A stretch of 64,000 bases of DNA from an uncultured Bacteroides sp. (GTDB taxonomy: Bacteria; Bacteroidota; Bacteroidia; Bacteroidales; Bacteroidaceae): the NCBI GenBank assembly GCA_948847595.1, contig CAQOGY010000007.1, positions 130,122-194,121 of the forward strand, read 5' to 3'. The notes under the pieces were generated by a model, which was given only the letters and a program-made list of their open reading frames with translations, did no database searches and was not told the DNA's origin. The position numbers and the translations under genes are program-made. This document shows positions 17,731-26,556 of the stretch, one piece after another (the first letter of the stretch is position 1; every line of letters starts with the position of its first letter).

Positions 17731-18999
17731 ATGAATGAAAATGTCTTGGCTAAACTGAAGATACTTGCGGAATCCGCGAAGTACGATGTTTCCTGCTCTT
17801 CCAGCGGCACAGTGCGCTCCAACAAACCGGGGACATTGGGCAATACTGTGGGAGGATGGGGGATATGCCATAGTTTTGCCGAAGACGGGCGGTGCATATC
17901 ACTGCTGAAAATCATGCTTACCAATTACTGCATCTACGATTGCGCCTACTGCATCAACCGGCGTAGTAACGACCTTCCGCGTGCCACCTTCTCCGTATCC
18001 GAACTGGTGGAGCTGACGATGGAATTCTATCGTCGCAACTATATAGAAGGTCTGTTTCTCAGTTCCGGCGTTGTCCGCAACCCCGACTATACGATGGAAC
18101 GCCTTGTGCGTGTTGCCAAAGACCTGCGACTGGTGCATCGCTTCAACGGATATATCCATCTGAAAAGCATCCCCGGCGCCAGCCGTGAACTGGTGAACGA
18201 GGCCGGACTGTATGCCGACCGTCTCAGCGTCAATGTCGAAATTCCCAAAGAAGAAAACTTGAAACTGCTTGCACCGGAAAAAGACCATAAAAGCGTCTTT
18301 GCCCCGATGAAATATATCCAGCAAGGCGTATTGGAGAGCAAGGAAGAACGGCAGAAATTCCGCCATGCCCCGCGCTTCGCACCTGCCGGACAGAGTACGC
18401 AAGTCATCGTCGGTGCCACTTCCGAGTCCGATAAAGACATCCTTTTTCTCTCGTCGGCACTCTACAACCGTCCCACGATGAAACGTGTCTACTACTCCGG
18501 ATATGTCTCCGTAAATACTTACGACAAGCGTCTGCCCGCATTGAAACAGCCGCCGTTGGTACGTGAAAACCGGCTTTACCAAGCCGACTGGCTGCTGCGT
18601 TTCTACCAGTTCAAAGTAGATGAAATAGTGGACGACTCCTATCCGGATCTCGACCTCGAAATAGACCCGAAGCTCTCGTGGGCCTTGCGCCATCCCGAAC
18701 ATTTTCCCGTCGACATCAATAAGGCGGATTACGAAATGCTTCTCCGTGTGCCGGGCATCGGCGTGAAATCGGCGAAGCTGATCGTCGCTTCCCGACGTTT
18801 CTCCCGACTGGGCTTTTACGAATTGAAAAAGATAGGAGTAGTGATGAAGAAAGCGCAATATTTCATCACCTGCAAAGAACTTCCCCTGCAAATGCAGACC
18901 GTGAACGAGCTTTCACCGCAACGGGTACGCACCCTGCTGCTGCCGAAACCTAAAAAGAAAGTGGACGAACGCCAGTTGATACTTGACTTTGGAGAATGA
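17731..18999 (+). CDS. Putative DNA modification/repair radical SAM protein (UDG-linked family)
   Basis: 422 residues. The radical SAM cluster motif CIYDCAYC (C-x3-C-x2-C) is at about residues 66-73. A helix-hairpin-helix DNA-binding motif, LLRVPGIGVKSAKLIVASR, is at about 337-355. The combination matches the family described as 'putative DNA modification/repair radical SAM protein' (TIGR03916 type), which is regularly paired with the DUF4130 family encoded next. The two genes overlap by 4 bp (ATGA), so they are translationally coupled. The reaction is not known to me. Confidence 0.88.
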   Translation: MNENVLAKLKILAESAKYDVSCSSSGTVRSNKPGTLGNTVGGWGICHSFAEDGRCISLLKIMLTNYCIYDCAYCINRRSNDLPRATFSVSELVELTMEFYRRNYIEGLFLSSGVVRNPDYTMERLVRVAKDLRLVHRFNGYIHLKSIPGASRELVNEAGLYADRLSVNVEIPKEENLKLLAPEKDHKSVFAPMKYIQQGVLESKEERQKFRHAPRFAPAGQSTQVIVGATSESDKDILFLSSALYNRPTMKRVYYSGYVSVNTYDKRLPALKQPPLVRENRLYQADWLLRFYQFKVDEIVDDSYPDLDLEIDPKLSWALRHPEHFPVDINKADYEMLLRVPGIGVKSAKLIVASRRFSRLGFYELKKIGVVMKKAQYFITCKELPLQMQTVNELSPQRVRTLLLPKPKKKVDERQLILDFGE

Positions 19000-19769
19000 A
19001 CATCTACATCTACGATAAAACCTTTGACGGTCTGCTGACTGCTGTCTTTGACGCCTATTTCCGCAAGACCTTTCCCGACGAACTCTTGTCGGAAGGAGAT
19101 GCTTTGCCCTTATTCTATGACGAGTTGCATACGGTAGTCACCGACGAAGAGAAAGCCGCCCGTGTATGGCGTGGATTGCAGAAGAAAGTTTCGTCTTCGG
19201 CATTGGGATGCCTTACTCAAAGTTGGTTGTCGGAACTGCCGGAAGTGGGAATGCTTATTTTCCGTTATATCCGCAAGGCGATTGATTCTCCCCGTTCCAT
19301 TGAAACCAATTTTGCCGATCCGGATGTCCTGCAACTGGCGCAAATTTGGAAAAAGGTAGATGGCGAACGGATGCACCTGATGCAGTTCGTCCGTTTTCAG
19401 AAGGCGGCGGACGGGACGTTCTTCGCTGCTTTCGAACCGCAATTTAACGCATTGCCGCTTACCATTCATCACTTTAAAGATCGCTTTGCCGACCAAAAGT
19501 GGATTATCTATGATATGAAACGCCGCTACGGCTTTTATTACGACTTGCAGGATGTGACAACGATTTCTTTCGATGATGACAGCCGCGAATCCCATCTGAT
19601 TACGGGAATGCTTGACGAAAGTCTCATGGATAAAGACGAGAAACTCTTCCAGCAGCTTTGGAAAACATATTTCAAGGCGATTTGTATAAAAGAACGCATG
19701 AATCCGAGGAAGCACAAGCAGGATATGCCTGTGCGCTATTGGAAATATTTGACGGAGAAGCAACGATAA
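18996..19769 (+). CDS. DUF4130-type DNA metabolism protein, partner of the radical SAM protein
   Basis: 257 residues beginning MNIYIYDKTFDGLLTAVFDA, the typical start of the TIGR03915/DUF4130 family ('probable DNA metabolism protein'). Further matches are MHLMQFVRFQKAADG in the middle and the C-terminal MPVRYWKYLTEK. In some bacteria this domain is fused to a uracil-DNA glycosylase-like domain; here that third part is absent. A UDG-superfamily gene does occur 12 kb away at 6181-6759, but nothing in the sequence ties it to this pair. Confidence 0.88.
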   Translation: MNIYIYDKTFDGLLTAVFDAYFRKTFPDELLSEGDALPLFYDELHTVVTDEEKAARVWRGLQKKVSSSALGCLTQSWLSELPEVGMLIFRYIRKAIDSPRSIETNFADPDVLQLAQIWKKVDGERMHLMQFVRFQKAADGTFFAAFEPQFNALPLTIHHFKDRFADQKWIIYDMKRRYGFYYDLQDVTTISFDDDSRESHLITGMLDESLMDKDEKLFQQLWKTYFKAICIKERMNPRKHKQDMPVRYWKYLTEKQR

Positions 19770-19795
19770 CCCGATAGTGGGGGAAGGGGAGGTAG

Positions 19796-20464
19796 TTACT
19801 CGATTCGCTGCACCGTTACGTCCGGAAATTCCTGTATCAGGGAAAGCAGATGCCCTTCATCATTGTTCCGCTTGGACTTGATAACCATTGTCACTTGATA
19901 AAACTCAGATTCGCCCGGATGCAATGTTTCCATTTCGTAGGAGACTATCAGGTAGTCCTTGGAGTTGAATCTGTCCGCTATCTGTTTCAGCGTGTCTCTA
20001 TTGGCGGTAGAGAAAGAAACCAGTGAACTTTTCATGCCGATACTTTTGAAAAGGTAGCTAAGCAGTTCCAGTCCGACGAGAGTCAGCACCATGGCGGCAA
20101 TACCGATAGTGTACATTCCTGCGCCGACTGCCAGTCCGATGCCTGCCGTAGCCCAAATGCCGGCGGCGGTGGTCAGTCCGCGGACGATTTGTTTCTGAAA
20201 AATAATGGTTCCTGCACCGATAAATCCGATGCCGCTGACAACTTGCGCCGCTACACGACTGGGGTCGAGCGTCACACTGCTTTCTTTGATAATCTCTTGA
20301 AATCCGTATTGGGAAACAATCATAATGAGGGCACTGCCCAACGAAACGAGGAAATGAGTGCGGTATCCGGCTTCTTTGGCACGGTATTCACGGTCTAGTC
20401 CGATAATGGCTCCAAGTATTCCGGCAACTAGCAAGCGTAATACAAAATCCATATTCAACATCAT
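19796..20464 (-). CDS. MgtC/SapB-family membrane protein
   Basis: About 222 residues from the ATG at 20464 (MMLNMDFVLRLL); the frame is open to 20530 but the extra residues lack family similarity. The N-terminal half is the MgtC core with four to five membrane segments: LLVAGILGAIIGLDREYRAK, GYRTHFLVSLGSALIM, VSGIGFIGAGTII, GLTTAAGIWATAGIGLAVG. The C-terminal soluble part (about 150-222) resembles an ACT-like domain. Such proteins act in Mg2+ homeostasis or regulation of ATP synthase in other bacteria; the role here is not defined. Confidence 0.9.
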   Translation of the reverse strand: MMLNMDFVLRLLVAGILGAIIGLDREYRAKEAGYRTHFLVSLGSALIMIVSQYGFQEIIKESSVTLDPSRVAAQVVSGIGFIGAGTIIFQKQIVRGLTTAAGIWATAGIGLAVGAGMYTIGIAAMVLTLVGLELLSYLFKSIGMKSSLVSFSTANRDTLKQIADRFNSKDYLIVSYEMETLHPGESEFYQVTMVIKSKRNNDEGHLLSLIQEFPDVTVQRIE

Positions 20465-20640
20465 ACGTTCAGTCTCCTTTCTGTTTTTAATTGTTTGCGG
20501 AAAAAAATGCTTAGACTTATAAATATACAATTATTTCTTCTTTTTGTGTCATTAATTTAATAATATTTGAACGTATCCGTTGCATTTTATCGTATATTCG
20601 CACACCAAAATGAATGTTTAACTCCGTGATTGAGCGAATG

Positions 20641-21006
20641 ATGAAGAAAAGAATATTTTATATAATCAGTTTTTTGGTTATCTTTTGTATCGAGGTGCTG
20701 ATAGCTTTGTATGTCCGTGATAATTTCGTGCGTCCTTATGTCGGTGATGTACTGGTTGTTGTTCTGGTGTATAGTTTTGTGAGGATATTTCTTCCGACAG
20801 GGATTCCTCGGATGCCGTTTTATGTCTTCCTTTTTGCTTGTTTTGTGGAAGTGCTCCAGTACTTTCAGTTGGTGGAGACATTGGGAATTACGAATCGTGT
20901 AGCCCGAGTTGTTTTAGGCTCTACGTTCGATTGGGCGGATATTGCCTGTTATGCGGTGGGATGTGTGCTTATTATTTTATTTGAACGATTGTTTCAACGG
21001 AAATAA
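20641..21006 (+). CDS. DUF2809-family small membrane protein
   Basis: 121 residues from the second of two adjacent ATGs (MKKRIFYIISF). Four hydrophobic segments span most of the protein. The block FACFVEVLQYFQLVETLG followed by LGSTFDWADIACYAVG is characteristic of DUF2809. Function is unknown. TATATTCG just upstream is a promoter-like box, and a shared terminator at 21032-21077 follows. Confidence 0.85.
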   Translation: MKKRIFYIISFLVIFCIEVLIALYVRDNFVRPYVGDVLVVVLVYSFVRIFLPTGIPRMPFYVFLFACFVEVLQYFQLVETLGITNRVARVVLGSTFDWADIACYAVGCVLIILFERLFQRK

Positions 21007-21031
21007 CAAAAAGCATTTCAATGAACATAAC

Positions 21032-21077
21032 AAAAAACGGTGTGAGAATCGTACATGCGACCATCACACCGTTTTTT
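21032..21077. terminator. Bidirectional terminator between convergent genes
   Basis: Arms AAAAAACGGTGTGA and TCACACCGTTTTTT pair perfectly over 14 bp around an 18-nt loop. A-run and T-run make it usable from both sides: after the DUF2809 gene and after the GH2 gene, which ends at 21105. Confidence 0.85.
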
Positions 21078-21104
21078 AATTTAATAAGATAATTGCTAGT
21101 CTTC

Positions 21105-23606
21105 TTACCGGCTTTCAATTTCCAATACACCTTTCGCCAACCCTTTTCCCGTAGCTTCCAGTGTGATTTTCCCCGGCTTGTCCGTTGAAGAAACGATAGC
21201 GGTCATCATGCCGTTGAATACCTTCATCTTCGGAGTTTGGAACGATTCGAGCGAAGCAGGGTTGCCGTTGGCTCCTGCGCGGTACGTTCCTGCACCTTTC
21301 ACTTTGAAGCTGATAAGATTGTCGGCCAGCGGACAGAGATTTCCGTCTTTATCCACTACTCTGACGGTGACAAACGACAGGTCTTTCCCATCCGCTTTAA
21401 TTTGTGCACGGTCGGGAGCCAGTTCGATATGATGAGGCTTTCCGGCTGTACGAATCTCCTTTTCGGCAACGGCTTTTCCGTCTTTATCATAAGCCACTAC
21501 TTTCACCGTGCCCGGTTCGTACTTGGCATCCATCCACATCAGGCGATAACGCTGCTGACGTTTGAGGTTAGCCATTGAAACCGAATCGGCACTGTTGTCT
21601 ATCGTCACGGAGAGGTCTTTCGTGCGTTTGCCCTGGCTCTTGCCGTTGATAAACAACTCGGCGGACGGATGGTTGGTGTAGACAAATACAGGTACTACTT
21701 CTCCTTCGTGCCCTTCCCAATTCCAGTGGGGTAGGATATGGAGCGTTTCTTCTTCCTTGTTCCAATGACTGCGATAGAGATAATAACGGTCTTTCGGCAA
21801 TCCGGCAAGGTCGATGATGCCGAAAAGGGAAGAATGGCTTGGCCAATCCGTATAATAAGGAGTCGGTTCGCCCAGATAGTCGAATCCTGTCCATACGAAT
21901 TCTCCGATGCAATAAGGCAGGTCTTCATGCTGGATGAAATCATCTTCGGGCAGATTAGACCATCCGCAGTGTTCTACGTCATAAGAAGAAGCCTGATGGT
22001 CGGGATATTTCTGCATGGAACGGCGGGAAACAGGCAGTTTGTACACACCGCGCGAGCTGACCGTCGAAGCCGTCTCGCTGCCCAGAATAATCTGCTGTGG
22101 GAGCTTCTTATAATTCTCCTGATACTTGTGCGGACGATAGTTGAATCCGGCTACATCCATCACGGCAGCCATATTGTTATTTACCACGGCGTCGGGAGCA
22201 TCCATGCCTTGAGTGACAGGGCGTGTAGGGTCTTCACGGTGGCAGATGTCTTGCAGGAAACGGGAGAGTTTAGGGCCTCGGTTGCCGTTCCACTGGTCGG
22301 GAACCTCGTTTCCGATACACCACATCACCACACTGGGGTTGTTGCGGAACTGATGAAGCAGATTTACTAAATCCTTCTCCACCCATTCATCGAAAACCTT
22401 ATGATAACCGTTCTGCAATTTGGCACCTTTCCATTCGTCGAAAGATTCCGCCATTACCATCATACCCATTTCGTCACAGGCACGAATCAATTCCGGCGCA
22501 GGCATATTATGGGAAGTACGGATGGCGTTGCAACCCATATCCTTCAAGATACGTATCTGACGACGGATACCGGCTTCGTTGGCAATGCCGCCCAGAGGGC
22601 CTAAGTCATGGTGATTGCAGACACCTTTGAACACAGTGCGTTCACCGTTCAGGTAAAACCCTTTGTTCGGGATAATTTCAATGGAACGAATGCCGAAAGG
22701 TGTGGTGTATTCGTCTTTCAGCGTGTTTCCTTCATACACTTTGGATACGGCGGAGTAGAGTGACGGTGAGTCAGGTGACCAAAGCAGGGGAGCGTCAACA
22801 ACGAAGTTCTGTTCGAAAACTTTTCCGTCATACTTCGTTCCTTTTTCTTCGTTGGTGGCTACTACTTTGCCGTCAGGAGCTTTCAGTTCGGTCACGATGC
22901 GATAATCCGTGAAGGACTTGCCGGACGGAATTTCGAGACTGGTTTTCAAGTTTACCTTGGCAAACTCTTTTTTCACCACCGGAGTAGTCAGCTGCGTTCC
23001 CCAAGTAGGGATGCGGGCGTCTTCGTTAATCACCAGATGGACGTTCCGGTAAAGACCTGCACCCGGATACCAGCGTGAAGATTCTGTCTCGTTCTCCAGG
23101 CGGACGGCTAACGTGTTCTGCTCGTTGGCTTTGAGGTAAGGGGTGGCATCAATGCAGAAAGAGTTATAACCATAAGGCCAGTAACCGGCTTCCTGTCCGT
23201 TGATGTACACACGGGCATGGCTCATGGCACCGTCGAGAATAAGAGTTGCCTTCTTGCCGGAAGAGAAGTCCGGAGCTTCGAAATTCAGGCGATACCAGCC
23301 CACTCCGACAAAAGGAAGTCCGCCGGTGCGACCTGCGTGTTCCAACGCTTCTTTCTGTCCGTCTTGGGTGATGGCGACTTTTTGCTTGTCGTTGTCGATG
23401 CTGAAGGGGCCGTAGACAGCCCAGTCGTGCGGGACGGTGACAGATTGCCACTTGGTGTCGTCATACTGTTTCTGACTGAAATTCTTGTCGTCTTCACGAG
23501 TGAATTTCCATCCTTTCTCAAAGGTTTGTGAGGTACGTACTTGTGCGTTGACAAGTGTCGGTAAAGCTATCAGGAGAGCTGCTGCGATTTTAAGATGTTT
23601 ATTCAT
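21105..23606 (-). CDS. Glycoside hydrolase family 2 enzyme (beta-galactosidase-like), exported
   Basis: 833 residues with a Sec signal peptide (MNKHLKIAAALLIALPTLVNAQ). GH2 domains in order: sugar-binding jelly roll (about 30-200, PHDWAVYGPFS, GVGWYRLNFEAP, GAGLYRNVHL), immunoglobulin-like (about 205-305), TIM barrel (about 310-590). The acid/base Glu is in VMWCIGNEVPDQW and the nucleophile Glu in IILGSETAST. C-terminal Ig-like domains (DUF4982 type and an invasin-like repeat) follow. Substrate could be a beta-galactoside or related sugar. Last gene of a probable four-gene minus-strand operon, although the others are not glycan genes. Confidence 0.93.
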   Translation of the reverse strand: MNKHLKIAAALLIALPTLVNAQVRTSQTFEKGWKFTREDDKNFSQKQYDDTKWQSVTVPHDWAVYGPFSIDNDKQKVAITQDGQKEALEHAGRTGGLPFVGVGWYRLNFEAPDFSSGKKATLILDGAMSHARVYINGQEAGYWPYGYNSFCIDATPYLKANEQNTLAVRLENETESSRWYPGAGLYRNVHLVINEDARIPTWGTQLTTPVVKKEFAKVNLKTSLEIPSGKSFTDYRIVTELKAPDGKVVATNEEKGTKYDGKVFEQNFVVDAPLLWSPDSPSLYSAVSKVYEGNTLKDEYTTPFGIRSIEIIPNKGFYLNGERTVFKGVCNHHDLGPLGGIANEAGIRRQIRILKDMGCNAIRTSHNMPAPELIRACDEMGMMVMAESFDEWKGAKLQNGYHKVFDEWVEKDLVNLLHQFRNNPSVVMWCIGNEVPDQWNGNRGPKLSRFLQDICHREDPTRPVTQGMDAPDAVVNNNMAAVMDVAGFNYRPHKYQENYKKLPQQIILGSETASTVSSRGVYKLPVSRRSMQKYPDHQASSYDVEHCGWSNLPEDDFIQHEDLPYCIGEFVWTGFDYLGEPTPYYTDWPSHSSLFGIIDLAGLPKDRYYLYRSHWNKEEETLHILPHWNWEGHEGEVVPVFVYTNHPSAELFINGKSQGKRTKDLSVTIDNSADSVSMANLKRQQRYRLMWMDAKYEPGTVKVVAYDKDGKAVAEKEIRTAGKPHHIELAPDRAQIKADGKDLSFVTVRVVDKDGNLCPLADNLISFKVKGAGTYRAGANGNPASLESFQTPKMKVFNGMMTAIVSSTDKPGKITLEATGKGLAKGVLEIESR

Positions 23607-23649
23607 ATATATGGGGGTTAGAAAATGTTTTTCATTTTTTTGTTTTGGA

Positions 23650-24552
23650 TTATGTGTTGGCTTTCGCTTTGTCTTTTGTTTCGTCTTTCGGAATTTCTTT
23701 GGTATCGGACGGGTTCAGGCTACTTCCGCAGTATTTGCAGAATTCGGCGTTGTCCTCATGCCCGGAACGGTGGCAGTTGGGACATTCTTTGTCTCTTCTG
23801 CGCTTGTAATCTTTCATCATCGAAGCCGATACGATACCCGTCGGCACGGCGATGATGGTGTAACCGATAAGCATCACGCAGGCGGAAAGGAACTTTCCCA
23901 AACCGGTGGCGGGAGTAATGTCTCCGTAGCCTACGGTAGTCATGGTGACGATGGCCCAGTAAATGCTGTTCGGGATATTATTGAATTGGGAATTGGGTTG
24001 CGTACCTTCAATCATGTACATCAGTGTCCCGATGGACGTCACCAGAATGACGACAAACAGGAAGAATACCGCAATCTTTTTGCTACTCTCGCGAAGGGCG
24101 GTGAGCAGCCGTTCGCCTTCGTTCAGGAAGTTGAACAGCTTGAATACACGGAACACCCGTATCAACCGGAAAGCGCGTATGATAAGCAGGTAACGTGCAC
24201 CGGGGAAAAGTAGCCCGATATAAAGTGGCAGGGTAGCCAACAGGTCGACTATGCCGAAAAAACTAAGAACGTATTTCCGGGGGCGGGGCGAGCAATAAAT
24301 TCTCGTCAGATACTCGAACGTGAAGAAAGCGGTGAAAATATATTCCAGTATGACGAATGGAGTCGTCAGGTATGAAGGAAGTCCTTTCAGGCTTTCGATA
24401 ATGACGAGCAACACGCTGACTAGGATACAGCCGATAAGAATCACGTCAAACAGTTTCCCTGCGGGAGTGTCCGATTCGAAGATGATGACGTATAACTTCC
24501 GTTTCAGTTTATCGTCATGCAGAAAACGTTGGATTCTTTCTTTCAGTTTCAT
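23650..24552 (-). CDS. Voltage-gated-type potassium channel with C-terminal zinc ribbon
   Basis: 300 residues, six membrane segments. The S4 voltage-sensor-like helix carries regularly spaced arginines (RAFRLIRVFRVFKLF at about 124-138). The selectivity filter is TMTTVGYGD, preceded by the pore helix NSIYWAIV. After S6 the cytoplasmic tail ends in a treble-clef or ribbon-like CPNCHRSGHEDNAEFCKYCG, four cysteines that probably bind zinc. It lies 43 bp before the GH2 gene and 32 bp after the lytic transglycosylase gene. Confidence 0.92.
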   Translation of the reverse strand: MKLKERIQRFLHDDKLKRKLYVIIFESDTPAGKLFDVILIGCILVSVLLVIIESLKGLPSYLTTPFVILEYIFTAFFTFEYLTRIYCSPRPRKYVLSFFGIVDLLATLPLYIGLLFPGARYLLIIRAFRLIRVFRVFKLFNFLNEGERLLTALRESSKKIAVFFLFVVILVTSIGTLMYMIEGTQPNSQFNNIPNSIYWAIVTMTTVGYGDITPATGLGKFLSACVMLIGYTIIAVPTGIVSASMMKDYKRRRDKECPNCHRSGHEDNAEFCKYCGSSLNPSDTKEIPKDETKDKAKANT

Positions 24553-24584
24553 AATAAAAAATGTGTTCCGGATGAAATACTCTG

Positions 24585-25574
24585 TCAGTCAATCACCCAG
24601 TTTTTGTTGTAGGCAACTGTCTTTTGCGGGTCGTAGTACATTCCTTCTTGTGTGGGGATATGGAGAACGTAAGTCTTTCCGGTTTTATTCTTCAGTGAAG
24701 TGTCACGCAGCCACGGGTTGGCATCACGGAGTTGTGCGTAGGTGATGCCCTGTTGCTTGGCGTAGTCGCTCAAGTTGTCGATGGGGGTGTTGACGGTCAC
24801 TTTCCTGTACGGGATGGGCGGGTAGAGATGTTCTCTTTTCAACAGGAAGCCGTAGCGTTGCGGGTTGCTGAATATCTCTTTGGCGGCCAACAGGCGGAAC
24901 ATATAGCGGGAGGTTTCTTCTACAAGCCATAAGTCCATGGCATGACTTGCCAGTTGCTTGTCGAGTTGGGAAGAGATGCGTGCCTGTCCGGCGTTGTAAG
25001 CGGCGGATACGGCCATCCAGTCGCCATATTTGTCATACGCTTGCTTGAAGTATTTGCAGGCGGCTACGGTCGCTTTTTCGATATTGTAGCGTTCGTCCAC
25101 GTTGTCGTTTACTTCCAGTCCGAATTCCCGTCCGGTGGCGGGCATGAACTGCCATAGTCCGGCAGCTCCGGCAGGAGAGCGGGCGATGTTGTTCAGATTA
25201 CTTTCAATCACCATAAGGTATTTGAAGTCGTCGGGAATACCGTTCGCTTTCAATATCGGTTCCACGATGGGGAAGTAACGGTTGGCACGCTTTATCAGAA
25301 GCATGGTGGTGGAGTGCATATAGGTGAACGCCATCATTTCACGATCCATCCGTTCGCGACGGTCGTAGCGGCGAAGGTCGATGGTAGTTCCATCGAAAGT
25401 GACTTGGGTAGGCACGGTGGGAGAGGTGACACAATAGGGCACTTCCGACTTTGCCGAGTGTTGTTCATTAACTTGGCTGCTGCCTATCAAAGTAGGGATG
25501 GTAGCACCGATACAGAACACTAATATCAGAGTAAGGATATAGTTGATTTTAGTTTGTTTCTTCATTTCATTCAT
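24585..25574 (-). CDS. Lytic transglycosylase (SLT domain) with C-terminal LysM-like domain
   Basis: 329 residues. An N-terminal signal or anchor segment (YILTLILVFCIGATIPTLI) is followed by an SLT domain at about 100-235. The catalytic Glu sits in KYLMVIESNLN, with SPAGAAGLWQFMPATGREFG and the late AAYNAGQARI. The C-terminal 60 residues (LSDYAKQQGITYAQLRDANP) look like a LysM-type peptidoglycan-binding unit. It cleaves peptidoglycan in the periplasm, as MltD does. The start may be at 25574 or at the fourth codon (MKKQTK). Confidence 0.92.
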   Translation of the reverse strand: MNEMKKQTKINYILTLILVFCIGATIPTLIGSSQVNEQHSAKSEVPYCVTSPTVPTQVTFDGTTIDLRRYDRRERMDREMMAFTYMHSTTMLLIKRANRYFPIVEPILKANGIPDDFKYLMVIESNLNNIARSPAGAAGLWQFMPATGREFGLEVNDNVDERYNIEKATVAACKYFKQAYDKYGDWMAVSAAYNAGQARISSQLDKQLASHAMDLWLVEETSRYMFRLLAAKEIFSNPQRYGFLLKREHLYPPIPYRKVTVNTPIDNLSDYAKQQGITYAQLRDANPWLRDTSLKNKTGKTYVLHIPTQEGMYYDPQKTVAYNKNWVID

Positions 25575-25593
25575 AATTTTAGTTTGATAAGCA

Positions 25594-26433
25594 CTACGCT
25601 GGCGGTTGGCAACCTCGGCAGTAGTAGATGCTGCCGCCCAGGTAGTTTTCTTTCACGATGGTTTCTCCGCAACGGGGACAGGCTGTGCCGGTGGTGTCTT
25701 TCGACAGGCAGGCTACGTATTTGCCACTTTCTCCGAAGAGGTCGGTTTCCGTGCTTCGTCCGCCTTGGCGGTATAAGTCGTTCATTGTCTCCTTTACTTG
25801 ATAGAACAAATTTTCTTTCTCTTTGTCAGTCAGTCCGGCGATTTTTTTCTTCGGATGGATGCGGGTATGGTAAAGAATATCCTGCAAAACGCCGTTTCCA
25901 AGTCCGGGAATGGTCTGTCCGGTAGCCAGAAAAGCTTTGGCGGATTTCTTTTGCGCGCTCTCGGCGTTGATGAGTCCGAGGAAGTATTCTTTGGTGAAGT
26001 CGTCGGACATCACTTGCGGTTTGCTTTTCGCTGTGAGATAATATTCGGAGAGAGTACCGGCGGTGGCATCCTTGTCATAACACATCATTCCGCCGTACAT
26101 ACGCACGGAAGCTATCAGGCAACTCTCATCCTCAAGAGCAATGAGCAACTGATGTTTGGCGGGTAACTTCGTCCCCGGAGACAGATAACGCAGGTTCACA
26201 CCGTCCGTCAGTACGAGGACTTTGTCACCTATTGTTATCTCCACCATGCCGCCTTGCGGCTGTGCATGGTCTATTGTCTTGCCGGACAGCCACCCGGCAT
26301 ATTCATCCGCGCTGCCTGTGAACCAGGCAAACTTGTGCGGACTGAATTGTGTGTACACATCCGTTATTTTTTTTCCTCTGACCGTTTCGTTCAACTGTTC
26401 GCTAAGAATACGTGCTTCAGGGGCTTCTATCAT
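25594..26433 (-). CDS. Fpg/Nei-family DNA glycosylase homologue lacking N-terminal proline
   Basis: 279 residues with Fpg/Nei architecture: N-terminal beta-sandwich, helix-two-turn-helix (IPGLGNGVLQDILYHTRIHP) at about 170-190, and a C-terminal zinc finger CPRCGETIVKENYLGGSIYYC with GC. Canonical Fpg and Nei begin with Pro2-Glu3, and Pro2 is the catalytic amine. This protein starts MIEAPEAR, with Ile at position 2 and the first proline at 5. Either another residue does the chemistry or it binds rather than cuts damaged DNA. First gene of the four-gene operon, with a good promoter upstream. Confidence 0.88.
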   Translation of the reverse strand: MIEAPEARILSEQLNETVRGKKITDVYTQFSPHKFAWFTGSADEYAGWLSGKTIDHAQPQGGMVEITIGDKVLVLTDGVNLRYLSPGTKLPAKHQLLIALEDESCLIASVRMYGGMMCYDKDATAGTLSEYYLTAKSKPQVMSDDFTKEYFLGLINAESAQKKSAKAFLATGQTIPGLGNGVLQDILYHTRIHPKKKIAGLTDKEKENLFYQVKETMNDLYRQGGRSTETDLFGESGKYVACLSKDTTGTACPRCGETIVKENYLGGSIYYCRGCQPPA

Positions 26434-26467
26434 ATGGCTTTTCCTTTCAATGTTTAAGTCTACCTTG

Positions 26468-26497
26468 CAAAGATAACCTCATTTTGCTTTTTTCAAA
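26468..26497 (-). promoter_or_regulatory. Promoter of the Fpg-like/transglycosylase/channel/GH2 operon
   Basis: On the reverse strand TTTG (26497-26494) is followed after 18 nt by TATCTTTG (26475-26468). This matches the Bacteroides consensus with slightly short spacing. It lies 35 bp before the ATG at 26433. Confidence 0.7.
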
Positions 26498-26556
26498 GAA
26501 CTTTTCCTGCATTTTATACGTTTTTCTAGTAGAGTTGAATATACAATAGAATCAAG

